Positions 49,924 to 59,260 of a DNA stretch of 64,000 nt are shown piece after piece. Source of the DNA: Streptomyces monomycini (GTDB lineage: Bacteria; Actinomycetota; Actinomycetes; Streptomycetales; Streptomycetaceae); assembly GCF_022271435.1 (NCBI RefSeq), contig NZ_JAFIQY010000012.1, positions 1 through 64,000 of the forward strand, in the 5' to 3' direction. The translations under genes and the position numbers were made by a program. Below the pieces are notes generated by a model. That model was not told where the DNA came from and did no database searches. It worked only from the letters and a program-made list of their open reading frames with translations. Position 1 is the stretch's first letter; the number at the start of each line of letters is the position of its first letter.

Positions 49924-52662
49924 GTGGTGGGAAAATCCGTCGAGGCACCACCGGCAGCAGCACCGCCCGGATCAGCCGGACCGTCCGAACCGACAGCACC
50001 GTCCGAACCAGCAGTTCCGCCCGGATCAGCCGGACCGCCCGCACCAGCAACGCCGTCCGCGCCAGCAGTCCCGCCCGAACCGGCCGCCCTCGCCGACGTC
50101 CTCGCCGCGGTACTGGCGGACGTCCTCCGTGCCGAACGCGTCGCGCCCGACGCCCACTTCTTCACCGACCTGGGCGCCGACTCGCTGGTCATGGCCCACT
50201 TCTGTGCCCGGGTCAGGAAACGCGCCGGTCTCCCGTCGGTGTCGATGCGGGACGTCTACCGGTACCCGACGATCACCGGTCTGGCGGCGGCCCTCATCGG
50301 CACCGCACCAGGACAGCCACCGGCCCCGCCCTCGGCTCCGTCTCCGGCCGCTGCCTCCGCCGCCTCCGCCGCACCCCAGCCCCCTGCCCCGGCCCAGGCC
50401 GCGTCCGCGCCACCGCCCCCGCCTCCCGTCGGCACACTCGCGTACCTCCTCTGCGGCACCCTGCAACTCCTGACGTTCCTCGGCTACTCCTACCTCGCCG
50501 CCGTCGCCACCGCCCGCTGCTGGGACTGGATGTCCGACGCGTCCGGCGCGGGCGGCATCTACGTACGGGCGGTCCTCTGCGGAGCCGCGGTCTTCCTCGG
50601 CCTGTGCGCCTTCCCGGTCCTCGCCAAGTGGGTGCTGGTCGGGCGGTGGACGCAGCGGGAGATACGCGTCTGGAGCCTGGCGTACTTCCGGTTCTGGGCC
50701 GTCAGGACGCTCGTGCAGGCGAATCCGCTGGTCCTGTTCACCGGCTCACCGCTCTACGCCGGCTACCTCAGGGCGCTGGGCGCGAAGATCGGACGGGACG
50801 TCACGATCCTGTCCCAGCACGTGCCCGTCTGCACCGACCTGCTGACCGTCGGAGCGGGCACGGTCGTCCGCAAGGACGCGTACTTCACCTGCTACCGGGC
50901 CGACGCGGGGGTGATCCGGACCGGTCCGGTCGTCCTCGGCCAGAACGTGCTGGTCAGTGAGGCGACGGTGCTGGACATCGGTACGTCGCTGGGCGACGGG
51001 GCCCGGCTCGGCCACGCCTCCGCCCTCCACACGGGCCAGGCCGTGCCCGCCGGGGAGCACTGGCACGGCTCGCCCGCGCAGCGTACGGAGGCCGGTCACC
51101 GGATGCCCGACGCGGCCTTCCGCAGCACGCCGCGCGCGGCCTACGCGATCCTGCAACTGCTGAGCGCCCTGCTCGTGTACCTGCCGCTGGCCATCGGCGG
51201 GGCGAGCATGCTGCTGGCCGCGGTGCCGTACCTCGCGACGCTCCTGGCCCCGGGGCCGCCGGCCTTCACGGGCTGGTCGTTCTACGGTCAGGCACTGGCG
51301 GCCTCGGCCGCGCTCTTCTTCGGCACGCTGACCGCCGGACTGCTCGTGGTGGTCACCGTGCCCCGGCTGCTCCACCTCGCCATCGAACCGGGCCGGGTCT
51401 ACCGGATGTACGGCCGGCACTATGCGCTGCACCGCACGATCGCGCGGATGACCAACGTCAAGTTCTTCACGGCGCTCTTCGGCGACAGCTCCTACATCGT
51501 CTCCTACCTCGGCCGCCTCGGCTACGACCTGTCCCGTGTCGAACAGACGGGGTCCAACTTCGGCACGGACGTCAAGCACGAGTCCCCGTACCTCAGTTCG
51601 GTCGGCAGCGGCACGATGGCCGCCGACGGCCTGTCCCTGATGAACGCGGAGTACTCCCGGACCTCCTTCCGGCTCTCCCGTGTCACGATCGGCCCCCACA
51701 ACTTCCTCGGCAACGACGTCTGCTACCCGCCAGGGGGCAGGACGGGCGAGAACTGCCTGCTCGCGACGAAGGTCGCGGTACCCCTCGACGGGCCCGTACG
51801 GGAAGGCGTGGGCCTCCTCGGTTCGCCCTGCTTCGAGATCCCGCGCTCCGTCGAGCGCGACGCCGCCTTCGACCATCTGCGGGAAGGTGACGCGCTCCGG
51901 CGCCACCTGGCCGCCAAGAACGCCTTCAACCTCCGGACGATGGGCCTGTACCTGCTGGCCCGGTGGGGGCAGGTGTACGTCCTGACCCTGCTCGCCTGGG
52001 CCGCCGCCGACCGGTACCACACGCTCGGCGCCGCGGCGATCGCGGCGGCCTCCGTCCTCGCGCTGCTCTTCTCGCTCACGTACTCGGTGTGCGTCGAGCG
52101 GGCCGTCACCGGGTTCCGGCGTCTGACGCCGCGCTACTGCTCGATCTACACGCCGTACTTCTGGCGGCACGAACGTTTCTGGAAGCTGCACGCCATGCCG
52201 TCGCGTTTCTTGAACGGCACCCCGTTCAAGAGCCTGGTCTGGCGGGCGCTCGGCGTACGGCTCGGACGGCGGCTGTACGACGACGGCTGCGGCATGCCCG
52301 AACGTTCCCTCGTCACGATCGGGGACCACTGCACCCTCAACGCGGGCAGCGTCGTCCAGTGCCACTCGCAGGAGGACGGCACCTTCAAGTCCGAGCGCAT
52401 CGTCATCGGCAGCGGCTGCACCCTCGGCACCCGGGCCCTGGTCCACTACGGCGTCACGGTGGGCGACGGCGCGGCGCTCGCACCCGACTCCTTCCTCATG
52501 AAGGGCGAGGAGGTGCCCCGGCACGCGCGATGGGGTGGCAACCCCGCACGGGAGATGCCCGCAGGGGAGCTGCCCGTAAGGGAGACACCGGCCAGGGAGC
52601 TGCCCGCCCCCGCCCCACGGAGCGGTTCGCAGGCCCCGCACCACCCCGAGCGTACGGACTGA
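49924..52662 (+). CDS. PCP plus Pls-type membrane peptide synthetase module, no A domain
   Basis: 912 residues. After a Pro/Ala-rich start comes a carrier domain (FFTDLGADSLVMAHF, phosphopantetheine Ser87). Then follows the membrane terminal part of the Pls/PosA family: about six membrane segments with three tandem soluble domains. These contain left-handed beta-helix-like stretches such as LGAKIGRDVTILSQHVPVCT and VTIGDHCTLNAGSVVQCHSQ. In epsilon-poly-L-lysine synthetase this part forms the isopeptide bonds and is preceded by an A domain, which is absent here. GTG 49924 has GAGGAG five bases upstream. The next gene, 16 bp away, supplies an A domain. Confidence 0.85.
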   Translation: MVGKSVEAPPAAAPPGSAGPSEPTAPSEPAVPPGSAGPPAPATPSAPAVPPEPAALADVLAAVLADVLRAERVAPDAHFFTDLGADSLVMAHFCARVRKRAGLPSVSMRDVYRYPTITGLAAALIGTAPGQPPAPPSAPSPAAASAASAAPQPPAPAQAASAPPPPPPVGTLAYLLCGTLQLLTFLGYSYLAAVATARCWDWMSDASGAGGIYVRAVLCGAAVFLGLCAFPVLAKWVLVGRWTQREIRVWSLAYFRFWAVRTLVQANPLVLFTGSPLYAGYLRALGAKIGRDVTILSQHVPVCTDLLTVGAGTVVRKDAYFTCYRADAGVIRTGPVVLGQNVLVSEATVLDIGTSLGDGARLGHASALHTGQAVPAGEHWHGSPAQRTEAGHRMPDAAFRSTPRAAYAILQLLSALLVYLPLAIGGASMLLAAVPYLATLLAPGPPAFTGWSFYGQALAASAALFFGTLTAGLLVVVTVPRLLHLAIEPGRVYRMYGRHYALHRTIARMTNVKFFTALFGDSSYIVSYLGRLGYDLSRVEQTGSNFGTDVKHESPYLSSVGSGTMAADGLSLMNAEYSRTSFRLSRVTIGPHNFLGNDVCYPPGGRTGENCLLATKVAVPLDGPVREGVGLLGSPCFEIPRSVERDAAFDHLREGDALRRHLAAKNAFNLRTMGLYLLARWGQVYVLTLLAWAAADRYHTLGAAAIAAASVLALLFSLTYSVCVERAVTGFRRLTPRYCSIYTPYFWRHERFWKLHAMPSRFLNGTPFKSLVWRALGVRLGRRLYDDGCGMPERSLVTIGDHCTLNAGSVVQCHSQEDGTFKSERIVIGSGCTLGTRALVHYGVTVGDGAALAPDSFLMKGEEVPRHARWGGNPAREMPAGELPVRETPARELPAPAPRSGSQAPHHPERTD

Positions 52663-52678
52663 GAGCGGAGGAAGACCG

Positions 52679-55600
52679 ATGGCGAAGACAGCGGAGGAAG
52701 CCGGCCGCGCGTTCTGGCGCGGCGTGTTCGACGGCGGCGGCTTCACCGCCGTTCCCCGGTGGGCACACCGTCCCGTCCCCGGACTGGCCGAGTACCGGGC
52801 GGCGGTCCCGGCCGGTCTCGTCACGGCCCTGGAAGGCGTCGCGGACGAACTGGCGGTGCCGCTCCGGACCGTACTGCTGGCGGCACACGCCAAGGTGCTC
52901 GCCGCGCTGACCGGCGACCAGGAGGTCACGACCGGGTACGCCGCGGCGCCGGGCGGCCGGCCGCTGCCCTGCCGGCTGACAGCCGCCCCCGGCTCGTGGC
53001 GGGCCCTGGTGCTGCACACCCGCCGTGCCGAGTCACGGCTGCTGGCGCACCAGGACGTCCGGCCCGGCGAGCCGGCGCGCCATCCGGACCGGCAGGCGCT
53101 GCTGTCCGAGGCGGTCTTCGATCCGCACGACACCGGTGACGGGCTCCCCGAGGGCGTCGTCCTGTCGGCCGGCGTCGCCCGGTGTCACGGCCGCCTCACC
53201 TTGCGGCTGCGCCATCGCACCGACGCGCTCGACACCGAGTGCGCCGCCAGGATCGCCGGATACCACCTCACCGCCCTCGCACTGATCGCCGCCGACCCGC
53301 ACGCCGACCACACCCGGCAGAGCCTGCTCTCCGCCGACGAACTCCACCACCAGCTGGAAGGCCTCGCGGGCCCCCGCAGGGATCTGCCCGACCACCGCGC
53401 GCACGAACTCTTCGAACAGCAGGTGGCGGCCCGGCCCGACGCCGTCGCGGCCGTCCACGGCGACCGCAGCTGGACGTACGCGCAGCTCAACGCCCGTGCC
53501 AACCAGCTCGGCCGGGCCTTGCTGGCCCGCGGGCTGCGCCGCGAAGGAGTCGTCGCGGTGGTCACCGAGCGGAACCTCGACTGGACGGCCGCCGTCCTCG
53601 CCGTCCTCAAGGCGGGCGGCGTCTACCTGCCGATCGAGCCGCACTTCCCCGCCGACCGTGTCGCCACCACCCTCACCCGGGCCGGCTGCTCCCTCGTGCT
53701 GACCGAGCACGGCAGCACCGGCACCCTCGACCAGGCCCTGAAGGAGCTGCCCGAGGTGCGGTGCCTGACCGTCGACACGGCGTACGCGGAACAGCACGCC
53801 GAGGGCGACCTGGGCAGTACGGTGACCGCCGGACAGCTCGCCTACATCTACTTCACCTCCGGCTCCACCGGCGAGCCCAAGGGCGCGATGTGCGAGCACG
53901 CGGGCCTGCTCAACCACCTCTTCGCGAAGATCGACGACCTGGAGATCGGCCCGGGACAGGTGGTCGCCCAGACCGCGCCCCAGTGCTTCGACATCTCGCT
54001 GTGGCAGCTGATCGCCGCGCTCCTCGTCGGCGGCCGGACGCTCCTGGTCGAACAGGACGCGGTCCTGGACGTCCCCCGGTTCGTCGACCGGATCGCCGAG
54101 GGCCGGGTGAACGTCCTCCAGGTCGTACCGTCGTACCTGGAAGCCGTGCTGTCCTTCCTGGAGCAGCACCCCCGCGCCCTGCCCGACCTGCGGTACGTCT
54201 CCGTGACCGGTGAGGCGCTGAAGCCGGAACCGGCGCAGCGCTGGTTCGCCGCCCGGCCCGGCACCGCCCTGGTCAACGCCTACGGGCTGACCGAGACCTC
54301 GGACGACACCAACCACGAGGTGATGCGCCGCGCACCGGGCGGGGCACGGGTCCCGCTCGGCCCGCCCGTCGCCAACGTACGGGTGTACGTCGTCGACGAG
54401 CATCTCGCACCGGTCCCGCTCGGCGCCCCCGGCGCGATCGTCTTCTCCGGCGTCTGCGTCGGCCGCGGCTACGTCAACGACCCCGAACGCACCCGCGCCT
54501 GCTTCGGCACCGACCCGCACCGGCCCGGACAACGCCTCTACCAGGGAGGCGACTTCGGACGCTGGCGGCCCGACGGGAAACTGGACTACCTCGGGCGCCG
54601 CGACGCCCAGGTCAAGGTCCGCGGCTTCCGTATCGAGACCGGCGAGGTGGAGAACGCCCTGCTGCGCGTGCCCGGTGTCCGCGACGGCGCCGTGATCGTC
54701 ACCGAACGCGCAGGCCAGGGCGCACGCCTGGTGGCCTTCTACCGCGGTCGGCGGGCCCTCGCGGCCGACCTGCTGCGCAGCCGGCTGGAACAGTCGCTGC
54801 CCGCGTACATGGTGCCCTCGGCCTTCCACCGGCACGACGGCCCGTTGCCGCTGACCGCCAACAGCAAGACCGACCGCAAGGCCCTCGCGGCGCTCGCCGC
54901 CGAACTCGACGACGCGGGCGGCCGGCACGTCGCGCCGCGGACACCGGCCGAGCGGCGGCTCGCCACCGCGTGGGCCACGGTGCTCGGCGTCCCGCAGACC
55001 CGCATCGGCCGCCGGGACCACTTCTTCGACCGGGGCGGCACCTCGCTGGCCGCGGTGAAGCTGGCGATCCTCCTGGACCGCGCGGTCTCCCTCAAGGACG
55101 TCACCCGGCACCCCGTCCTCGCCGACCTGGCGGACGTGCTCGACGGCAGGTCCCGGCCGCCGGGCACGGAGCTGCTGCGGCCGCTGACGGCACCGGACGG
55201 CGCGCACGACGGTGCCCTGGTGTGCTTCCCCTGGGCGGACGCCGACGCGGCGGCCTTCCAGCCGCTGGCCGACGCGCTGCGCGACAGCGGGCGGGCGGTC
55301 TACGGAGTCGGACTGCCCGCCCTCGACACGACCGCACCGGGCGGCCCGCCCACGGCATCGGCGCAGGCCGTCGCGGAAGTCGTCGCGGAGATCGTCGCCG
55401 ACATCGTCCGCCTCGGCCTGACCGGACCGCTGCTGTGGGGACACTCCTCGGGAGCCGCGTACGCCGTGGAGGCGGCCAGGCAACTGGAGGAGCGCGGTAC
55501 GGCGGCCCGGCGGCTGTTCATCGGAGCGCAGTTGCCCGGTGACGGCCACGACGAGCGCGATGCCGCCGACGAACGGGCTCACCACTATCTCGCCCACGCC

Positions 55601-55828
55601 CTGGCCACCCCGCCCACCGCCCGGCTGTCCACACCGGTCACCGCGGTCGTCGCCGCCGACGACCCGCGCACCGCGCGCTTCCGGCACCGCTACCGGGACT
55701 GGAGCCCGCTGGCCGCACACGTCGACCTGTACGTCCTGACGACCGGCGGCCCCTGCTTCCCGCGCACCCGGCCGGCCGACACGGCGCGTGCCGTACTGCG
55801 CGCCGCCGAACTCCTCGCGCCCTCCTGA
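52679..55828 (+). CDS. NRPS: partial C-like region, adenylation, carrier, thioesterase
   Basis: A 1049-residue synthetase. Residues ~1-235 resemble the back half of a condensation domain without HHxxxDG, so they are probably inactive. The A domain (~240-740) has the A3 motif TSGSTGEPKG at 393-402, FDISLWQL (amino-group Asp), NAYGLTETS, YQGGDFGRW, DAQVKVRGFRIE and the NSKTDRKAL lysine. The carrier domain has Ser789 in DRGGTSLAAVK. The C-terminal type I thioesterase has LLWGHSSGAAYAVEA with Ser923. The likely substrate is the 2,3-diaminopropionate made by the linked SbnA/SbnB; specificity was not computed. Confidence 0.9.
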   Translation: MAKTAEEAGRAFWRGVFDGGGFTAVPRWAHRPVPGLAEYRAAVPAGLVTALEGVADELAVPLRTVLLAAHAKVLAALTGDQEVTTGYAAAPGGRPLPCRLTAAPGSWRALVLHTRRAESRLLAHQDVRPGEPARHPDRQALLSEAVFDPHDTGDGLPEGVVLSAGVARCHGRLTLRLRHRTDALDTECAARIAGYHLTALALIAADPHADHTRQSLLSADELHHQLEGLAGPRRDLPDHRAHELFEQQVAARPDAVAAVHGDRSWTYAQLNARANQLGRALLARGLRREGVVAVVTERNLDWTAAVLAVLKAGGVYLPIEPHFPADRVATTLTRAGCSLVLTEHGSTGTLDQALKELPEVRCLTVDTAYAEQHAEGDLGSTVTAGQLAYIYFTSGSTGEPKGAMCEHAGLLNHLFAKIDDLEIGPGQVVAQTAPQCFDISLWQLIAALLVGGRTLLVEQDAVLDVPRFVDRIAEGRVNVLQVVPSYLEAVLSFLEQHPRALPDLRYVSVTGEALKPEPAQRWFAARPGTALVNAYGLTETSDDTNHEVMRRAPGGARVPLGPPVANVRVYVVDEHLAPVPLGAPGAIVFSGVCVGRGYVNDPERTRACFGTDPHRPGQRLYQGGDFGRWRPDGKLDYLGRRDAQVKVRGFRIETGEVENALLRVPGVRDGAVIVTERAGQGARLVAFYRGRRALAADLLRSRLEQSLPAYMVPSAFHRHDGPLPLTANSKTDRKALAALAAELDDAGGRHVAPRTPAERRLATAWATVLGVPQTRIGRRDHFFDRGGTSLAAVKLAILLDRAVSLKDVTRHPVLADLADVLDGRSRPPGTELLRPLTAPDGAHDGALVCFPWADADAAAFQPLADALRDSGRAVYGVGLPALDTTAPGGPPTASAQAVAEVVAEIVADIVRLGLTGPLLWGHSSGAAYAVEAARQLEERGTAARRLFIGAQLPGDGHDERDAADERAHHYLAHALATPPTARLSTPVTAVVAADDPRTARFRHRYRDWSPLAAHVDLYVLTTGGPCFPRTRPADTARAVLRAAELLAPS

Positions 55829-55909
55829 AGGCCCCGGACCCTTCCCGCGGACCGCCACCCGCACCCGAACTCGACCGAACTAGACCGAACTCGACCGAAA
55901 GAGCCTGCC

Positions 55910-56914
55910 ATGCCGCACTCGCCCGCCACCCCGCCACTCGACCTGAACCTGCTCCCCGGCACGCCCCCGGTCCTCCTCGCCGAACCCACCGGCGACGCGG
56001 CGAGCTGGGCCGCCGGATACCGGGACACCCTGCGCACCCTCGCCGTCGAGCACGGCGCGGTCCTGGTACGCGGCCTCGGGCTGCACGACGCCGACCAGGC
56101 CGGCGCCGTCTTCCGGCACCTGGCCACCGGCCTGCTCACGGAACGTGAGGCCTTCGCCCCGCGACAGGAGTACGCCGAGGGCGTGTACTCCTCCGCGAAG
56201 TGGCCGCCCTACCAGCCGATGTGCATGCACCACGAACTCAGCTACACCCTCACGGCCCCCGGCCTGCTGCTCTTCGCCTGCCTGACCGCACCGGGCAGCG
56301 GCGGCGCCACCGCCGTCGCCGACGCGTCCGCCGTCCTCGACGCGCTCCCCGCCGAGCTGGCCGGACGCTTCGAGCGGGAGGGCTGGCTGCTCACCAGGAG
56401 CTACAACGACGAGGTCGGAGCCTCCCTGACCGAGGCCTTCGGCACCGACGACCGCCGTGCCGTCGAACGCTACTGCCGTGGCCACGCCATCGACTTCGCC
56501 TGGCAGCCCGACGGCGGCCTGCGCACCCGCCAGCGGCGCGGCGCCGTGCTGCGTCACCCCGTCACCGGCCACCGCTGCTGGTTCAACCAGATCGCCTTCC
56601 TCAACGCCTGGACGATGGACCCGGAGGTGCGCGCATACCTCACCGACATGTACGGCGCCGACGCGCTGCCGTTCGACACGCGCTACGGCGGCGGCGACCC
56701 GATCGGCGAGGACGTCGTGCACCTGCTCAACACCGTCTACGCGGCCCACACCGCGCGCGAGCCGTGGCAGCCCGGTGACCTGATGATCGTCGACAACATC
56801 CGTACGGCCCACAGCAGGGAGGCCTACGAAGGGCCGCGCGACGTGCTCGTGGCGATGACCGACGCGGTGCACCTGACCGCCCGCGCGTCCGGGACGGAGG
56901 CGATCGCGTCATGA
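55910..56914 (+). CDS. Fe(II)/2-oxoglutarate-dependent oxygenase (TauD/TfdA type)
   Basis: A 334-residue oxygenase of the TauD/clavaminate-synthase-like group. The metal ligands are His107 and Glu109 (CMHHELSYT, an HxE variant) and His301 (IRTAHSREAY). The 2-oxoglutarate-binding arginine probably lies in the following AYEGPRDVLVAM segment. It would hydroxylate or desaturate an amino acid, free or carrier-bound, here perhaps diaminopropionate. ATGA overlap with sbnB shows co-translation. Confidence 0.88.
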   Translation: MPHSPATPPLDLNLLPGTPPVLLAEPTGDAASWAAGYRDTLRTLAVEHGAVLVRGLGLHDADQAGAVFRHLATGLLTEREAFAPRQEYAEGVYSSAKWPPYQPMCMHHELSYTLTAPGLLLFACLTAPGSGGATAVADASAVLDALPAELAGRFEREGWLLTRSYNDEVGASLTEAFGTDDRRAVERYCRGHAIDFAWQPDGGLRTRQRRGAVLRHPVTGHRCWFNQIAFLNAWTMDPEVRAYLTDMYGADALPFDTRYGGGDPIGEDVVHLLNTVYAAHTAREPWQPGDLMIVDNIRTAHSREAYEGPRDVLVAMTDAVHLTARASGTEAIAS

Positions 56915-58008
56915 CGTCCACCCGCCCCGCCGGGACGGCGGCCGGACCGCGGGCGCCGCACACCGCGCCGTCCTTCGCGGTGATCTCCGGCGCCCAGGTG
57001 CAGGAGGCCCTGCGCGGCCGCGAACGGCAGATCGTCCAGCTGGTCGAAACCGCGTACCGGCTGCACGGCGCCGGTGACACGGTCGATCCGCCGTCGTACT
57101 TCCTGGACCTCCCCGACCGGCCGGACTCCCGCATCATCGCGCTGCCCGCCTCGATCGGCGGGCCCACACCGGTGGACGGCCTCAAGTGGATCTCCAGCTT
57201 CCCGCGGAACGTGGCCGCCGGCCTGCCCAGGGCCTCGGCCGTGCTGATCCTCAACGACCCTGCCACCGGGTACCCGTACGCCTGCCTGGAGAGTTCGATC
57301 ATCAGCGCCACCAGGACGGCGGCGTCCGCGGCCGCGGCGGCCGACCGGCTCAGCCGCGGCCGTCCGCGCCCGTGCCGCGTCGGCTTCTTCGGCACCGGCC
57401 TGATCGCCCGCTACATCCACACCTTCCTGGCCGCCACCGGCTGGCAGTTCGACGCGGTCGGGGTGTACGACGTGTCCGCCGACAGCGCGGCGGGCTTCTG
57501 CACGTACCTGGAATCGGCGGCCGTGACGGGTCGGGAAGAGCCTTCGGCCGGCGCCGGCCGGGTCACTGTGCACACCGACCCGGGGCAGCTGATCCGCACC
57601 AGCGATCTCGTCGTCTTCGCCACCGTCGCCGCCCGGCCGCACGTCGGCGACCTCTCGTGGTTCGCGCACCACCCGCTGGTGCTGCACGTGTCACTGCGCG
57701 ACCTGGCCCCCGGAATCCTGCTCGACGCGGCCAACTTCGTCGACGACGCCGACCACTGTCTGCGCGCCGGCACCTCACCCCACCTCGCCGAACAGCTCAC
57801 CGGCGACCGCCGCTTCGTCACCGGGACGCTGGCGGACGTCCTGGCCGGCCGGGTGAGCGTGCCCGCGGACCGGACGGTGGTCTTCTCGCCCTTCGGCCTG
57901 GGCGTGCTCGATCTGGCCGTCGGCGCCTTCGTCCACGACGAAGTGGCCCGCGCCGGGGCCCTGCACCTCATCGACGATTTCTTCCACGCATTACGCCGGT
58001 ACGGGTGA
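56911..58008 (+). CDS. sbnB: 2,3-diaminopropionate biosynthesis protein SbnB
   Basis: A 365-residue member of the ornithine cyclodeaminase/mu-crystallin family. It has a Rossmann motif VGFFGTGLIARYIHTF and the family segments DGLKWISSFPRNVAAGLPRA, ESSIISATRTAASAA and VVFSPFGLGVLDLAVGAFVH. SbnB oxidatively splits N-(1-amino-1-carboxy-2-ethyl)-glutamate to L-2,3-diaminopropionate plus 2-oxoglutarate, using NAD. The fifth codon from the end (57991-57993) is TTA, implying bldA-dependent translation. It overlaps the oxygenase gene and is followed by sbnA. Confidence 0.93.
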   Translation: MTSTRPAGTAAGPRAPHTAPSFAVISGAQVQEALRGRERQIVQLVETAYRLHGAGDTVDPPSYFLDLPDRPDSRIIALPASIGGPTPVDGLKWISSFPRNVAAGLPRASAVLILNDPATGYPYACLESSIISATRTAASAAAAADRLSRGRPRPCRVGFFGTGLIARYIHTFLAATGWQFDAVGVYDVSADSAAGFCTYLESAAVTGREEPSAGAGRVTVHTDPGQLIRTSDLVVFATVAARPHVGDLSWFAHHPLVLHVSLRDLAPGILLDAANFVDDADHCLRAGTSPHLAEQLTGDRRFVTGTLADVLAGRVSVPADRTVVFSPFGLGVLDLAVGAFVHDEVARAGALHLIDDFFHALRRYG

Positions 58009-58048
58009 ACGCGGTGCCGGTACAGGACAACCGGCCGCGCCGGCCCGG

Positions 58049-59071
58049 ATGAACGACTGCGTGCATTGCAGAACGAGGGGGGACAAAGTGCCAGTCATAT
58101 CCTTGCCGTTGGATTTCAACGAGGAGGACCTCTACGTCGACCTGCGGGCGACGTTCGGGCATCCGCTCTACCTGAAGTGCGAGGGCTTCAACTTCGCCGG
58201 TTCGATCAAACTGAAGGCCGCCACGGAGATGGTGGCGGCCGCGGAACGCGACGGGGTGCTCACACCGGGGGCCACCCTGGTCGAATCCTCGTCCGGGAAT
58301 CTGGGCGTGGCGCTGAGCATCATCGCGGCGAGCAAGGGCTACGGCTTCCTGTGCGTGACGGACGCCCGCTGCAACCTGTCGGCCCGGCGGATGATGGAGG
58401 CGCTGGGCAGCCAGGTCCATGTCATCACCGAGCCGGACGCCGGCCAGGGCTTCCTCGGCGCGCGTATCGCCTACGTACGCGACCTGACCGCCTCGGACGA
58501 CCGCTACGTCTGGCTCAACCAGTTCACCAGCCCCGACAACTGGAAGGCGCACTACCGCAGTACCGCACCGGCCATCGCCCGCCAGTTCCCACGCCTGGAC
58601 GTCCTGTTCGTCGGCGCCGGCACCACCGGGACCCTCATGGGCTGTGCCCGCTACTTCCGCACCTGGCACCGCCCGGTGCACGTCGTCGCGGTGGACAGCG
58701 TCGGCTCGGTGTCCTTCGGGGGCGCCCCGGGCCGCCGGATGATCCCCGGCCTGGGCACCAGCGTGCCACCGCACCTGCTCGACACCTCCTACGTGGACGA
58801 GGTGGTCCGGGTGGAGGAGACGGAGACCATCCGCACCTGTCACCGGCTGGCCGGCCGCGGCTTCCTCTTCGGCGGTTCCACCGGCACCGTCGTCAGCGGC
58901 GCCACCGCCTGGCTCGGCCGCCACCACCCGCACCGCCTCACCGCCGTCGCCATCGCCCCGGACCTCGGCGAGCGCTACCTCGACACCGTCTACCGCAACA
59001 CCTGGCTGCGGGACGCCTACGGCGAGGACCTGCCGGCCACCGACGGGCTGGCGGCCGCACGGTCGGCCTGA
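58049..59071 (+). CDS. sbnA: 2,3-diaminopropionate biosynthesis protein SbnA
   Basis: A 340-residue PLP enzyme of the cysteine-synthase fold. Lys54 in FAGSIKLKAA is the Schiff-base lysine; ESSSGNLGVALSIIAASKGY binds substrate and GAGTTGTLMGCARYF binds the cofactor phosphate. SbnA condenses O-phospho-L-serine with L-glutamate to give the substrate of SbnB. ATG 58049 is used; its first ~14 residues include a Cys-x-x-Cys, and GTG 58088 is an alternative start. It closes the Dap operon. Confidence 0.94.
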   Translation: MNDCVHCRTRGDKVPVISLPLDFNEEDLYVDLRATFGHPLYLKCEGFNFAGSIKLKAATEMVAAAERDGVLTPGATLVESSSGNLGVALSIIAASKGYGFLCVTDARCNLSARRMMEALGSQVHVITEPDAGQGFLGARIAYVRDLTASDDRYVWLNQFTSPDNWKAHYRSTAPAIARQFPRLDVLFVGAGTTGTLMGCARYFRTWHRPVHVVAVDSVGSVSFGGAPGRRMIPGLGTSVPPHLLDTSYVDEVVRVEETETIRTCHRLAGRGFLFGGSTGTVVSGATAWLGRHHPHRLTAVAIAPDLGERYLDTVYRNTWLRDAYGEDLPATDGLAAARSA

Positions 59072-59260
59072 CCCGGGCACGCCGCCCGTCCGGCGCGCCG
59101 CCGTCCGGGTACGCCCCCGCCCGCGTACGCCGTGGCCGCAGGGCCCCGGCCGTAGGCTGTCCGGCGCCGGGGCCCCGGCCGGTTCACGGGGCTCCGGGAA
59201 GTCACCGGGCGTGAGCGGCCGGGGCCGGGGTACGCGAGCGGTTCCGAAGACGGAGGAAGG

